DNA of 64,000 nucleotides from Galeopsis tetrahit (GCA_963675135.1 OY776124.1:21636066-21700065), one strand, 5' to 3'; shown: positions 22,324 to 34,532, counted from the first letter of the stretch. The notes: generated by a model not told the origin, from the letters alone. Numbers and translations are program-made.

Positions 22324-22590
22324 TTAAAAAATGTCAAATACTTGTATGCACTCGGTGGCACCATCACGTTCAGAGACTCGGTGGCACCATGCCCCCTACA
22401 TGAGTTTCCAGCTATTGGGCCTTCCTTGGGACTGGGCCTCTGATTCCAGTCACACACCCACCTGTTTACTCAGTTCACCTTCAATGATCTCGCATCCACA
22501 AAATTATTTAGTTCACCCAATAATAATTTTCACCCACTAATTTCAATTTCAATTTTTTATTTATATTTTATCTGCACCCCACTATAATGA

Positions 22591-22805
22591 GTTCACCTCC
22601 TAATCATATTTTACAACAGTTATCTACACCCGCTCATTTTACGAGTTCACCCCCAAATTATTTTTTACCACAGTTATCTATACCCGCTCATTTTATGAGT
22701 TCACCCACAAATTGTTGTTTTACCACGATTATCTGCACTCGCACATTTTATGAGTTCACCCCAAAATATTTTTTAAAAAATAATCACATTTAAAAGACTA
22801 TATTA
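22591..22805. repeat. 54-bp tandem units in left MULE arm
   Basis: GTTCACC recurs at 22591, 22645, 22699 and 22754 inside units of the type GAGTTCACCCCCAAATT followed by CCACAGTTATCTGCACCCGC. The same units appear inverted in the right arm. Confidence 0.85.
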
Positions 22806-23138
22806 TCCTTTTATTAATTTACACAAAATATAATAAAATAAACTAAAAAAAAAATCGATTCACCACCAAGTCACCCATATTTTAAAAAAAATCGTAAAAA
22901 TATAATTAATAAAAAAAACTATCGAAATTAGCCATAAATCTCGATTTTTTTCTTTTTAATTTTTCTCCCCCTACTCTTTTTCCATTTTTAATTATTTTTT
23001 TCCAAATTTTTTATTTCTTCATTTTTTTTCCTTTTCCTTTTTTATTTTAAATTTTTCTACATTTCTTTTACATTTTTTGCATGTGTATTTTTAAAATTTT
23101 AATACAATATAATATTATAGGCATGATTTTATTATAGT

Positions 23139-23660
23139 CGATCGGCGGTGCACTTGAATTTCAATTTTAATTTGATAAGTAAAGGACCTGTCGAAAATTC
23201 ATGCCGGTCGGCGGATGACCCAACCACCACCATGCCTGACCACCCCCTCGACGACGGCGCTTCCGTCCCGGGCGCTGAAGCCCAAGACCCCTCTTCGAAT
23301 CGCAATCGCGATTCTTCACCTCCATGACAATCGACATCATCTTCCATCTCGGCAACGATCCATGGCGGCCGAAATCCTCTTCTCATTTCGACCACCGACG
23401 CGACAACTTCGATCAATCTCCCTTGCGTTCGCGATCCAGGAGCTTCTTCGGCATCAATGGCTCTCGTCTGCAACACTCGGATCGACGACGCCTCTCTCTC
23501 GTCGTTCATCTCTGCCCAAATCGAAGCTACATTGCTTTGTCCGTCTTCTTCATCATGCTACTGTGCATCCTCTTCCTCCGGCTGACGGCAGCCCGACGGA
23601 GGAATGTGAGTATGTTGCCGATAGATCTCTAACCGGCCGACACTCAGAGCCGGTGACCTT
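23139..23660 (+). pseudogene. GC-rich exon-like fragment inside the MULE, unidentified
   Basis: This stretch is far richer in GC than its surroundings. One plus frame from 23233 starts MPDHPLDDGASVPGAEAQ and stops at 23325. An overlapping frame from 23324 runs through Arg/Ser-rich sequence to a hydrophobic segment of membrane-span length (YIALSVFFIMLLCILFLRL) and ends at a GTGAGT donor-like site near 23605. N-terminal basic tail plus single membrane span plus splice donor is the look of a first exon of a type II membrane protein, broken by a 1-nt frameshift. I cannot name the family. A longer open frame (23215-23838) in another phase looks like a shadow. Confidence 0.4.
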
Positions 23661-23789
23661 ACTGATGAAATCCCAAAAAATGACTGCTGACCTAGGGTGC
23701 CCTCCCATTGGGCTAGGTTCCCTTCAATTGGGCTTGGTAATGTGCACCCCTTATTTTCTTCAGTACACCCCGATTTGCACTCTCTCCAC

Positions 23790-24337
23790 TTTTTTTTTTT
23801 TTAATGGTATTATTTGTTATTGGTACTGGTATTACTAGTTATTGATTGTAGTATTACTATTAATATACAATTGAATTAAAATTAATGATTATTGATTATG
23901 GTATTATTAATTGTGGTATTACTGGTTATTGTTTGTGGTATTACCGATTGTGTGAAATTATTTATTATTGTTTAAGACATTACTGATTATTATTATTATT
24001 ATTTTTATGGTATTACATATTATTGTTTATGGTATTACTTAATATAATTAGATTTGTGGAATTATTTATTATTGTATAAGATATTACTGATCATTGTTCA
24101 TGATATTACTAATTAATGTTCATTGTATTACTGATAATTGTTTTTGATATTATTGAATATAATTGGATGTGTGGAATTATTTGTTATTGTACAAAATTTT
24201 ATTGATTAATATTAATGGTATTACCGATTACTGTTCGTGGTATTACTAATAATTGGTTTTAGTATTATTTAATATAATTAGATATGTGTAATTATTTGTT
24301 ATTGTATTGGAGTACTAATTATTTTTAATGGTATTAC
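23790..24337. repeat. Degenerate GGTATTAC / TTATTGTTTATGG repeat tract
   Basis: Imperfect repeats of about 25-30 bp containing TATTACTGATTATTGTT and TGGTATTACT run from about 23805 to 24337 and resume for a few units at 24968-25000 after the nested hAT. Confidence 0.7.
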
Positions 24338-24967
24338 TAGAGATGTTTATCCGGGCTGGGCTGGCTCATTTAACCCTGAAAATTATAGGGTTAGGGTTCA
24401 TGAATCATAGGCCCGTTTAACTTCGAGCTTTTTTGACCTGGATCGGTTAGCCCGCAGGCTAAGCCGGGTCAGCCCGCTACCCCGAGTTGTTATTATTATA
24501 TTTTTTTTAAATAAATAACCTGAGAACAAATTTTGGGTCATTTGACCAATAACCACAACTATAAGCATTAAGAAGCCCATTACCATCCATTAGTCATTAT
24601 TACTATTTTTTGTTAATTAGATTATGATATTTGTTTAGCTTTATTTGGTCATATTAAGGACCAATGAGTTTTAGAATTGTGTTTAAATCATACTTTTGTT
24701 TTCTCATTTACTGATCATTAACTAATTATGTATTTTTCTATTTTATTTGTTTGTTGCACGTGCCAATTGATACCTTTAATTTTAAAAGAAAAAAAAATAT
24801 TGTATCCCGTTAGTGGCCCGTTTAACCTGTAACCCGCTAGGGTTAGGGTTAGGTCCCAACAATTATAGGTCCGTTAAATATGAACCGGTTAAGGCCCTAT
24901 CCCTTTTAGCCCGTAGCCCTGTAGGGTTGGCCCTATAGGGCTAGGGCCAACCCGATAGACATCTTTA
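24338..24967. mobile_element. Small hAT element nested in the MULE
   Basis: 630 bp. Ends TAGAGATGTTTATCCGGGCT and, inverted, TAAAGATGTCTATCGGGTTG, with GGTATTAC on both sides (24330-24337, 24968-24975). GC-rich GGGTTAGGGTT/AGCCCGC subterminal motifs are typical of plant hAT MITEs. The target lies in a tract where GGTATTAC recurs, so the duplication alone would be weak, but the inverted ends support it. Confidence 0.75.
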
Positions 24968-25372
24968 GGTATTACTGGTTATTACTTATTGTATTATTGA
25001 GTATAATAAAATCATACATATAATATTATTTTGTATTAAAATTTTAAAAAATACTAATGAAAAAAAACACATGAAAAAAAAATGAAGAAATAAAAAGTTT
25101 TGAATAAAAACTGAAAATGGGAAGAAAAATTAAAAAGAAAAAAAATTGAGACTTGTGCCTAATTTTAATAGATTTTTTAAATTATGTTTTTACGATTTTT
25201 TTTTTCTAAAATATGGGTGATTTAGTGGTGAATCGACGATAACTCGACAATGACTCGACTACATATTGTAAATGTATAAATTATGGTTGATTTTATTATT
25301 ATATTTTGTGTAAATTAATAAAAAGATAATATAGTATTTTAAATGTAATTATCTAAAAAAAAATTTGGGGGT

Positions 25373-25715
25373 AAACTCATAAAATGAGTGGGTGCAGAGA
25401 ACTGTGGTAAAAAAAATTGGTGGTCAACTTATAAAATTAGCAGGGGTAGAGAACCGTTGTAAAAAAGAAATGATTTGGGGTGAACTCATAAAATGAGTGG
25501 GTGCAGATAACAGTAGTATAAATATGATTTGGGGGTGAACTCATAAAATGAGCAGGTGCATATAACTGTGGTAAAAAAATAATTTGGGGGTGAACTCATA
25601 AAATCAGCGGGTGTAGATAACCGTTGTAAAAAAGAAATGATTTGGGGTGAACCCATAAAATGAGCGGGTGCAGATAACTGTAGTAAAAATATGAATTTGG
25701 GGTGAACTAAATTAA
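25373..25715. repeat. About 55-bp tandem units in right MULE arm (inverted)
   Basis: Seven copies start near 25373, 25428, 25482, 25537, 25592, 25649 and 25704, with core GGGGTGAACTCATAAAATGA, the reverse complement of the left-arm units. The two arms differ in copy number (seven against four). Confidence 0.85.
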
Positions 25716-25781
25716 AATTAGGGGGTACGATGCATACGGGTGTACGCAAGTGTGACCCTTAAAAAATTAAATATTCAATAA

Positions 25782-26182
25782 GGGCATCTCCAATGGGGAT
25801 TAGAAGTCCCATGTGTATTTCTACTCCTACCTCAAATGTAGGGTAGAAGTGGTTGTGGGAGTGCTTATGTGGAGGAGAGATGAGGAATTGAGTAGAAGTT
25901 CTTCTACCCAAGTAGAAGTAAAAAATTAGGAAAAAAGAGAGTGGGATAGTGGGAGAGTGAACAACACATGAGAAAAATAAGAGAACAATTTGGAGAGTGT
26001 AACTCACTTGCGAGAGTGGGTTTTAATGTGGTCTCAACTATTTTTTATTTGTATTATTTTTTTGAGGTAGTAAGCATTAGAGGGGTAAAAGTTTTTTGAG
26101 ATAGGAGTAGGAAATTTTTGAGGTGGCGCACATGTGTCAAACTTAAAACTTAAAATTCCTCACCAACACTGTGGATGGCCCC
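25782..26182. mobile_element. Tourist (PIF/Harbinger) MITE
   Basis: 401 bp. Terminal repeats GGGCATCTCCAATGGGGA and, inverted, GGGGCCATCCACAGTG, flanked by TAA on both sides (25779-25781, 26183-26185). Non-coding. Confidence 0.75.
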
Positions 26183-26273
26183 TAAGATGATGACAATTGT
26201 CATAAATAGATTGGAGGGGTGGACCACGGTGGCTTCAAATTAAAATCTGTTTTTTTTTTTTTTTTGCCTTTTA

Positions 26274-26589
26274 GGGCATGTTTGTTTTGGGATGAGAAAT
26301 CCGGATTTGGGATTTCGAAACTCCATCCCGTTACACTTTGAGATTTTGATTCAGGATTTCAAAATCCCACCCTATAAATACCTATAAATTCTATAAAAGT
26401 CAACCCTATAAATACCTACAAATCACCTATAAATACCTACAAATCACCCATAAAACCTATAACCCTATACTATAAAGTTAAATCATATCCTATAAAAATC
26501 CCAAAACAAACACAAAACACAAAAAACATTATAATTTTAAAATCCACTAGATTTTGCAATCATCCTCAAAATTCCAAAACAAACATGCT
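26274..26589. mobile_element. Harbinger-like MITE upstream of the aldehyde synthase gene
   Basis: About 316 bp. The left end GGGCATGTTTGTTTTGGGAT and the inverted right end AGCATGTTTGTTTTGGAATT are paired. TTA precedes the left end and TTC follows the right, so the duplication is imperfect. CCTATAAATACCTATAAAT-type repeats lie in the middle. It ends only about 260 bp before the first recognised coding exon. Confidence 0.65.
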
Positions 26590-26852
26590 TCAGTGAAATG
26601 GGAGGGAGCCACATAGGCGCGGCTGCCGTGGTAGATATTTTTCATCGACACTCACACTCCATATCCATTTCCTCATTGACACTAGAGAAAAACGCACGCC
26701 GTGCATCTCTGTTGCAGTTTCTCCAAGAATGTATGTCTTTACTTGAATCTGGAACACCATTCTTTTAACCCCCTTACAGTTGCTTTTTTTTTTTTTTGTA
26801 TTTTTATGAATGGCGATTGCTGCTGTGTAATAGGGTGGATGATTTGAAGCCA

Positions 26853-29800
26853 ATGGACTCTGAGCAATTGAGAGAGTATGGGCACCAGATGGTGGATTTC
26901 ATCGCTGATTATTACAAGAACATCGAAAACTTCCCTGTTCTCAGCCAAGTTCAGGTTCTCTTTCTCCCTTACACGCAATTCAACTTCTTAAAATCAATCA
27001 TTGTCTAAACATGAGTAAAACCACTTGATATGATGATAAAATGGAGTGATTTTTATACTTGTATTATTTTGATGTAGTTGATAAAAAATAGCACGTGTTG
27101 ATTTATTTGTGCAGCCTGGGTACCTGCGAGAGCTTCTACCAGATTCTGCACCCAAACGCCCAGAATCGTTGCAAAGTGTTTTGGATGGTAAATTTCATTT
27201 AATTGTTCCCTGCATTTTCACTATTCAAGGTCGAGATTGAAAATGCCATCATTCATTCTCCACAGATGTTGAAACAAAAATATTACCAGGAGTAACCCAT
27301 TGGCAAAGCCCGGGCTACTTTGCGTATTTTCCTGCAAATAGCAGTGTTGCTGGTTTTCTTGGAGAAATGCTCAGTGCTGGTATAAATATGGTGGGCTTTA
27401 GTTGGATAACTTCTCCTGCTGCCACAGAGCTCGAAACCATAGTTCTTGATTGGCTTGCTAAGGCTCTTGAGCTACCTGATGAGTTCCTTTCAACAGGTAT
27501 TGACTGCATTCAAAGTTCAAGTTCTTCAATGGGAATAAGTTTAAATTGTTAGTGTATTGCTTTAATCTCGGAATAATTGTTGGTTGAGAAATAGTGGAAT
27601 GATTACAGGAGAGAGGGTAGTTAATCAAAATGGGGTAATGATTAACTTATTCTGCATCTCATTACCTCATACGAAGTATTATGAAGGTGAATTAATCATC
27701 TTTTATTCTCATTAACCACCACAATTACCATATGTTCATTTCCATTACCATTCTCATTGATTTGACCTTGAAATTTTACCTTTAGTCCTGTTATGTGTTT
27801 GTATATCTTTTATAAGTATTTGTTTGATGGACCGAATTTCAGGAGATGGGGGTGGAGTAATACAGGGAACTGCAAGTGAAGCAGTATTGGTCGTGCTTTT
27901 GGCTGCACGAGATCAAGTCCTGAGAAGGGTCGGGAAAGATTCTATTGGGAAGCTTGTGGCCTATAGTTCTGATCAAACTCATTCTTCACTATTGAAAGCT
28001 TGCAAGGTGAAATTTAAATTTCTTGGAATTAGGAGTATATATATATATATATATTCTAACATCTTTCAAATCCCGTGATTGATGATTTGTTCTTATGGTT
28101 TGGTGTTTGTGGCAGATAGGAGGAATTCACCCTGAAAATTGCCGGGTATTGAAAACCAATTCATCCTCGAAATATGCTCTTAATCCTGAATCACTCAGTG
28201 AAGCAATCTCACAGGACATAGCCTCTGGTCTAATTCCCTTCTTCTTGTGTGCTACTGTAAGGAAACTAGCAAACTCCTCCTTTTTTTTCTTCATTACTTT
28301 ACTGTTTTGACTAGCTGAGCTCTTTTGCAATGGCATGTAATGGAATGGTACCCTTTCTTCTTTAGATATGCGAAAATATCACACTTTTTTTATCATTATT
28401 ATTTGGATAACTTAACGACTTCTTTATATCATTATACCTTATACCTTTCACTCCTGTATGTTATCATATGATTTTTTGCAAAAAGTTCAAATAAGTTTGT
28501 TCTATGAATTTTAAGCTTCGTTTTGCCTTTCTTTGCTGTTCAATATTTTATGGATTGGTGATACTATGACACAGTTAAATAATAGTAAATACCTTAACTT
28601 CATGTCCATAGGTTGGTACCACATCATCAACAGCTGTGGATCCCTTGCCTGCATTGGGGAAAATTTCAAAAGTAAGTTTTTATTTTGATTTCGTGAGATG
28701 TATTTACTCGTTCATGCATTAATAAAACCACACATATTGATGGAGACCTTTTCTCCTGTTATTCTTTTGCTTACTTAGCTGGCCCATCATGTTCTTGAAA
28801 GTATAAAACAGATCAACATGAAGAGTTTGCATAGAATTTGGCATATAAATAGAAATTCATTCCTTTGATATATCTGTTAAATCTTACTTTTAGTGTAATG
28901 CACTGTGGTTTCACGTGGACGCTGCTTATGCTGGAAGTGCTTGTATCTGTCCAGAATATCGTCACTATCTTAATGGCATCGAAGAAGCGAACTCATTTAA
29001 CATGAATGCACACAAGTGGTTTTTAACAAACTTTGATTGTTCAGCTCTTTGGGTGAAGGTATGTCGTTGACTTCTTATGTGGCCAAGTTCTGTTTTTCTT
29101 GAACTTTTAATAAATGCCATTGCCAGTTCTCAAATTTGCAGCTGTTGTTATTCTGTACAATCTGTTGCAAAATTATATTTAGGGAAAAAAAGGAAAAAAG
29201 ATTTTTTTGTCCGAAAGTTACTTCCTACTTTTGTTTCAGTAACTATCAGTTTTTGGATATTACGAATTGAAAATAGTCATGTAATTATCAATAGTGTTGT
29301 TCTGTACAATCTGTCGACTTTCACGACATGACAATCTGTTTTTCTGTACAATCTGTCAGCTTTCACGAAATGAAAATAGTCCTGTAACTATCAATTATTG
29401 GATATTTTAGTCTGGTAAACGGCTGTTGGAGGTAAAACTTCCGGTTGACAAATGAACTTAGCCACATGGACAAATTAGACTCTGCCATATCAGTGTCAAC
29501 CGGATGTTTCACCTTCTACAACCGGTTATCGGAGTAAAATGTAGAACAATTGAAAGTTACATGACTAATTTCACTTCGTGAAAGTCGACAGGACTGTACG
29601 AAACCATTTTTCCTTATGTTAGTTAATAGAGCAAGATCTATACTAAATTATCTTTTTGGTGCCTTTTATTTTCTTTTATTCCAAATTTCCGATATTGTGC
29701 AAAGTTGACGTAAGTCATTGTCAAACAGGACAGAAGTGCACTCATCCAATCATTATCAACAAATCCTGAGTTCCTTAAGAATAAAGTGAGTATACTTCCC

Positions 29801-32605
29801 TCTTGATGATTGTTAATGGAAGATATGAATTTCTTTGGGTTACTCATTTAACATCTAGCATTTTTAGAGTTAAATGTTGATATAAAATGCCTAAGAGGTA
29901 AAAGCCGTGTGGAAGATGTGATTTGAAAAAAAACATGTGTGGACCAGTAATCCCAATTAATTGCATGCCATAAACAATACGAAATAGATGGCATATTATG
30001 CGTGGTTATTAGCTTCGAAATGTCGCACCCTGTTGATTGATGGTTTTTGGTTTATAATATTAACTGCTTATTTTGAATGAAATAAAATTTCTTCTAGCAT
30101 TTGAGATTATGTTACCTTATAAGCCATCGTTGACTGTCATAGTAACATTGCAATTTACATCAAATTCACAATATTTTGTCATAGGATATAGTATAATCAT
30201 TTGTGGTTTGGAGAACAAGATATACAAACATTTTGAGATATGTATATATTATGAACTCTTGTTATTGTCAAACACGTAATCTAAATCGTTAGCCTGCTAT
30301 ACAGGCTTCTCAAGAAAACACAGTTGTGGATTACAAAGATTGGCAAATCCCTTTGGGACGAAGATTCAGGTTGTGATTGCAGGAAGCTATTGCTGCCATT
30401 TCTACTAATTATTTTCAAGAAGGATCAACGAAATTTTATTTAGTAAAATTATGACAATTTCATACAGAAATTGAAGTAAAATTTAAGGGGCTAATCTGGA
30501 ACAGAGCAAAGAACTTTATGGGTTGGAGAACTTGCAAAATTATGCCAATTTCATTCAGAAAAAAAGAAGTAAAATGATGTCAATTTCATACGGTCGCATT
30601 TGTTAATATAGCGAAAAAAGATACTAATTCTTATTTAGAAATGTGTAATGCATGATCCTATAACATACATTGCAGCTCCGATTTATTGATGTTATCCAAA
30701 ACAGAGCAATATTCTTATGAGGCAATCATGCTGGTCTAATCTAATATGGTGTTTCTGTGCAGATCTCTTAAACTGTGGATGGTATTAAGACTTTATGGGT
30801 TGGAGAAGTTGCAAACTTACATAAGAAACCACATTGAATTGGCTAGGAAGTTTGAAGAGCTCGTTAAGCTAGACTCGAGATTCGAGGTAATGCTACTTTT
30901 ATAATTAACTTGACTAAATAAGCTACTAGCACTCTTGGAATTATATCCTATATCTGTGAGATCATGCTGAATGCCTGGAGATGTTGATTGACTCTTTGAT
31001 GCTCCCCTTTTCCTTTTATGTGGTCTTCGATTATTCGTGAAATAGTTGTGTACTATGAACTATCTAAATTAACGAAAAATTAAAGTCACCGGCAAGTGTT
31101 GTGTACTCTTTCTCCATAAGACGAAATTTCCTTGTATATTGGTGCTTACGTGCTTTGACAGTTGTCCCCAAGATACAATGATTTTTTATTTTTGAACTTT
31201 GAACTTTACTGTACTATGCTACTAAAGTTTTTTGGCGAGCAAAATTGTAGTGGAGCCTGTTGAAATATAGAATGTGGAGTCTTTATATAGGCTTTCATAG
31301 GTTGTATAGATAATGGTTGTGGTTTTTCGCAAGAAAAGTCGTACCATTCAGTAATAAACAACCCTTCTGCAGGAGGAGTAAGTCTCGTGTACACCAGTTG
31401 CTGTATGGTGCAACTGTACACAACTTACATTTTTTAGTGACGACAAGCAATACTGTTTAGTGAAACTACTAATATTGATCAACTAATATTGTTTAGTGAA
31501 AACAACTGAAGCCGTTCAAAAATATATTTGAGTTGCATGGTGCATACAAGACTTTTTAAGGAATATAATCTTTCATAAGAACTTAATAACTTTTCAAACC
31601 CCTAAAAAAAAAAAAAGTAACTTTTTAAACAAAAGATATACTCACTCCGTCCCACTATATATTTCCCCTTTATTTTGGATGTTTTGATAAAAAAATATGA
31701 TAAAATAATAGATGAAATACAAGTGATATCAATATTAGATTACCCATTTGTCAAATGCTGAAACATTGATATTGATATTTACGTTGTACAAACTTGCAGG
31801 TTGTTGCCCCTCGGACTTTTTCTCTAGTTTGCTTTCGGGTGTTGCCGACTTGCAACAGTGAAGAAAGTGCTAACAGCTTAAATCGTGAGTTATTGGAGAC
31901 TGTAAACTCAACTGGGAAACTCTTCATCTCTCACACAGTAAGCTCAAATCTGTTTTAGAATATTACATACCTGAGTATATTACGAAAACTCCTCAAATTA
32001 CCAAAAAGAACCTTGTGTTTTGAAAAATTATCAAAATTGACGAAATAATCTGACAATGCAGATATTAGAAAACTGTGAAATGATTTTGCATTTCTCGATC
32101 AATCAAACAAAAAAATTGGTCTTTTCAAGAGCTACTCCTCTGTCCCAATTTGTTTGTTTTTCTAAAGATTTTTTTTTTGTCCCAAAATGTTTGTCAATTT
32201 GCATTAATCTAGAAGAATTAGATGTCATATCTCAATTTTGCCCTTATATTGTTTTTGTAATGGTCTGCATTAAATGACTTCGGAGATAAATAAAAGGATA
32301 AAACTGATACATTACACATATTTATGGCTATTCATTGAGTTTCTTTATTAGATGTAAAACATCCTAAAACGGCATACAAATTTGCATGTTGACAAATTTG
32401 GAAGGAGTTTTCGTAATTTATGATACATAATGCAGCAGAATTAATTGTATTGTTTTATTTTTGTTTTTCAAAATCAATAATTTAGGTGTTATCGAACAAG
32501 TATGTGCTACGGCTTGCAGTAGGGGCGCCACTAACTGAAGAAAGGCATGTCGTTGCAGCCTGGAAGACATTACAAGAAATAGCTTCTTCCTTGTTAAACT
32601 CATAG
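26853..32605 (+). CDS. AAS: Aromatic L-amino acid decarboxylase family, predicted aromatic (phenyl)acetaldehyde synthase
   Basis: Twelve coding exons with GT-AG introns and matching phases: 26853-26954, 27115-27187, 27266-27496, 27843-28006, 28116-28256, 28612-28671, 28894-29058, 29729-29785, 30305-30369, 30763-30886, 31800-31937, 32486-32605. They give 479 aa with no internal stop. This is a group II PLP-dependent enzyme: His182 (SSDQTH), Asp266 (HVDAAYAG) and PLP-lysine Lys298 (NMNAHKW). In the catalytic loop, NPEFLKNK has Phe327 where decarboxylases have Tyr. In this family that change couples decarboxylation to oxidative deamination, giving the aromatic aldehyde (e.g. phenylacetaldehyde from Phe), CO2, NH3 and H2O2. 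Gly349 in PLGRRF sits at a known substrate-selectivity site. Cytosolic; no targeting peptide is visible. The multi-exon layout resembles Arabidopsis AAS, not the intron-poor TYDCs. The start is uncertain: the frame is open 5' of ATG 26853, and TAG at 26831-26833 could be an acceptor for an upstream exon. Confidence 0.9.
31640..31700. mobile_element. Single Stowaway-like end in intron 10
   Basis: CACTCCGTCCCACTATATATTTCCC resembles one Stowaway terminus, but no inverted partner is visible before exon 11. Probably a truncated MITE. Confidence 0.4.
32135..32407. mobile_element. Stowaway-like MITE in intron 11
   Basis: The left end CTCCTCTGTCCCAATTTGTT follows TA. The inverted right end CTCCTTCCAAATTTGTCAAC pairs with it, but the right flank has TT instead of TA. 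About 273 bp, inside the last intron and on neither splice site. Confidence 0.65.
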
Positions 32606-33560
32606 AGAGTAAGCTTGTGTCTTTTCCTTTTATTATAATTGCAATTGTGCATATTTTTTAGTTTTTTTGATATGTCATCTTTATTGTTTTTGGATGATAC
32701 TAATTGTCCAGAATTTGGATATTCAGAAAATGACAAAATTGTGGAGTAATATTTTCATTCAAAATGTCTAAAATATCCGTGATAAAGAAATAAAAGATCA
32801 AAATTCATTGAGAGTTAAACAATCATTACACATAATTTTGGATATCTAGAAATTGGACAACCATCTTTATTGTTTCTTAAAGGTATTCCCCTAAATATAA
32901 GGCTTATTTTCTTGGTCCATTGAAATCTAATTTGATAGGGTAGATTAGTCCAAGATAGACATGTATTTAGGCACAAAATTGATGTCTAATCAAGCCTAAT
33001 TTTTTTTCTACCCAACTTAAAAAAACACATTCAATTAAATGCATATCAAATGACTGAAAGATACATCATTTTTAATTTAATTTGTGTTTGTTAGAGATAT
33101 TATATTTGGCGGTAGATATTTCAAAACATATCTATAATGAAACCTTTATTTAACACACATGTTAAAAAGCAAGATTATTTCTTTCTTCTTCAAAATGACA
33201 ATTCATTGCCATTTTACCCTATGTGGTATTCCTTTATCCATAGACAAATTTTTGTGGTGCTCATATTCACTTTCAAATGATGCATTGCAAATATATATAG
33301 TTTTGCATTTTTCGATTTTAATTTGAATTACATCGCCTTTTAATTTGAACTAGTTTGCACACTCCTAGGCAGATGTTGAGTATGAAATTTGGAGGTAAAA
33401 AAAATAATTAATAAAATATACAAATAATATTTAAATTAAATTATAGTTACTATTTGAGTCAATCACATCTTTACTTTCAAAAAGCGATTCTAGACATACT
33501 CGTCGATTTTTTTAGAAACACATACAATTGATAAAGACAACTTTCAATAATTACTTATCT
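32606..33560. other. 3' flank of the gene, no further gene
   Basis: AT-rich sequence downstream of the stop codon. It probably holds the 3' UTR. A decayed inverted repeat around 32640-32880 (CATCTTTATTGTTT, TTTGGATAT and ATTGGAC phrases in both orientations) suggests an old MITE. Nothing else is recognised. Confidence 0.45.
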
Positions 33561-33650
33561 CAATAAAATTATTTTAATAGGCTCAGTTCTATATGAACCT
33601 CTAATTTTAAAGTCCAGCCCATACTAGGTTTCGGCTTGATGGGTCGGCCC

Positions 33651-34532
33651 CAAACCTGTCAGAACGAGCTAACGGTGCGGACCGGTTCAAAACCCACCTC
33701 AACCCATTATTTTATGGGCTTTGACGGGCCGATCCACGGCGGGGACGGGTTGAAAAACAGTCAACCCAACCCAACCCATGGCGGGTGGCGGGCTAGCCCA
33801 CGGGCTTTTTCATTAAATATTTATTTTTTTACGGAAATGCTTTTGTTTTCGGGTGTGCCTATTAAAAAGGTGGGTTGGGTTGAATAATACAAGCCCGTTT
33901 AAAATGCGAGCCCGTATGGTCTAGACCGTATGAATTGTGGATTTGGCGGGTTAGACCGCGGACGGCCAACCCGCCCGTGGGCTTTTTAATTTTTAAATTT
34001 ATTTTTTATTTTTTAAAGTTAAATGAAGCAGCGTTTTTATTTAGTTGAACGGTGACTGTGGGTAAAAATGTGATATTATAAATTTATGGTTTTAATTGAA
34101 CTTTAAATCAAGATACAAAATTACAAAATACTAAACAAAATAGATATTTGAGAATGAGAATACCCGTTGTCGTCCATGTATTCACATGACTCAAAGATAG
34201 ACTTGATAATTAATGTAGATTTAAATATTTTTTTTAACTTTTTCTTTATAAATACATAATTATCATGAGTAGATTGAGAAAGTATGTGGTGATAATGTCT
34301 ATTCACAAGTTGACATTTGTTAGTGAATTTTTTACAATTTATTATAATAATAAATGTGAAAAAATAAATATATTATGAAAAAGTCCGTGGGCTAGCTCGC
34401 AACCCGCCATGGGTTGGGTTGAGTATTTTTCATCCCGTCCCCTCCATGGACCGGGCCGCCAAAACCCGCAAAATGGTGGGTTGAGGTGGGTTATAAACCG
34501 GCCCGCCCCGTTAACCCGTTTTGACAGCTCTA
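33651..34532. mobile_element. hAT-type foldback element with ~160-bp inverted ends
   Basis: 33656-33812 is the imperfect inverted copy of 34378-34528. It includes CTGTCAAAACGGGTTAACGG-like termini, AACCCACCTCAACCC, GGGGACGGG, CCCAACCCATGGCGGGT and GCTAGCCCACGG. These GC-rich motifs and a TAGAGCTGTC end are typical of plant hAT MITEs. No clear 8-bp duplication was found, so the exact ends are approximate. A further related GC-rich patch (33860-33990) suggests an internal duplication or nested copy. Non-coding. Confidence 0.6.

Larger units (their letters stand above)
22333..25758. mobile_element. Long-TIR MULE, possible Pack-MULE
   Basis: Flanked by the exact 9-bp duplication TTAAAAAAT (22324-22332 and 25759-25767), the Mutator-superfamily size. 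The arms are long inverted repeats of about 750-800 bp (22333 to ~23138 against ~25005-25758), alignable through several separate landmarks: the 54-bp tandem units, TTTACACAAAATATAATAAAAT, GATTCACCACCAAGTCACCC, and TGTATTTTTAAAATTTTAAT. There is no transposase. The unique core (~23139-25004) has a GC-rich exon-like piece, an AT-rich GGTATTAC repeat tract and a nested hAT. Confidence 0.8.

Noticed and set aside
23215..23838. 207-codon plus-strand open frame in the MULE core
   Set aside because: It runs from the GC-rich fragment into AT-rich repeat without any motif. A different phase carries the membrane-span-like segment and splice donor.
24968..24975. GGTATTAC as independent proof of the nested hAT
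   Set aside because: The octamer recurs through the surrounding repeat tract, so it was used only together with the inverted terminal repeats.
34121..34306. Minus-strand open frame inside the hAT-type foldback
   Set aside because: Short, AT-rich and without any recognisable motif; not called as a gene.
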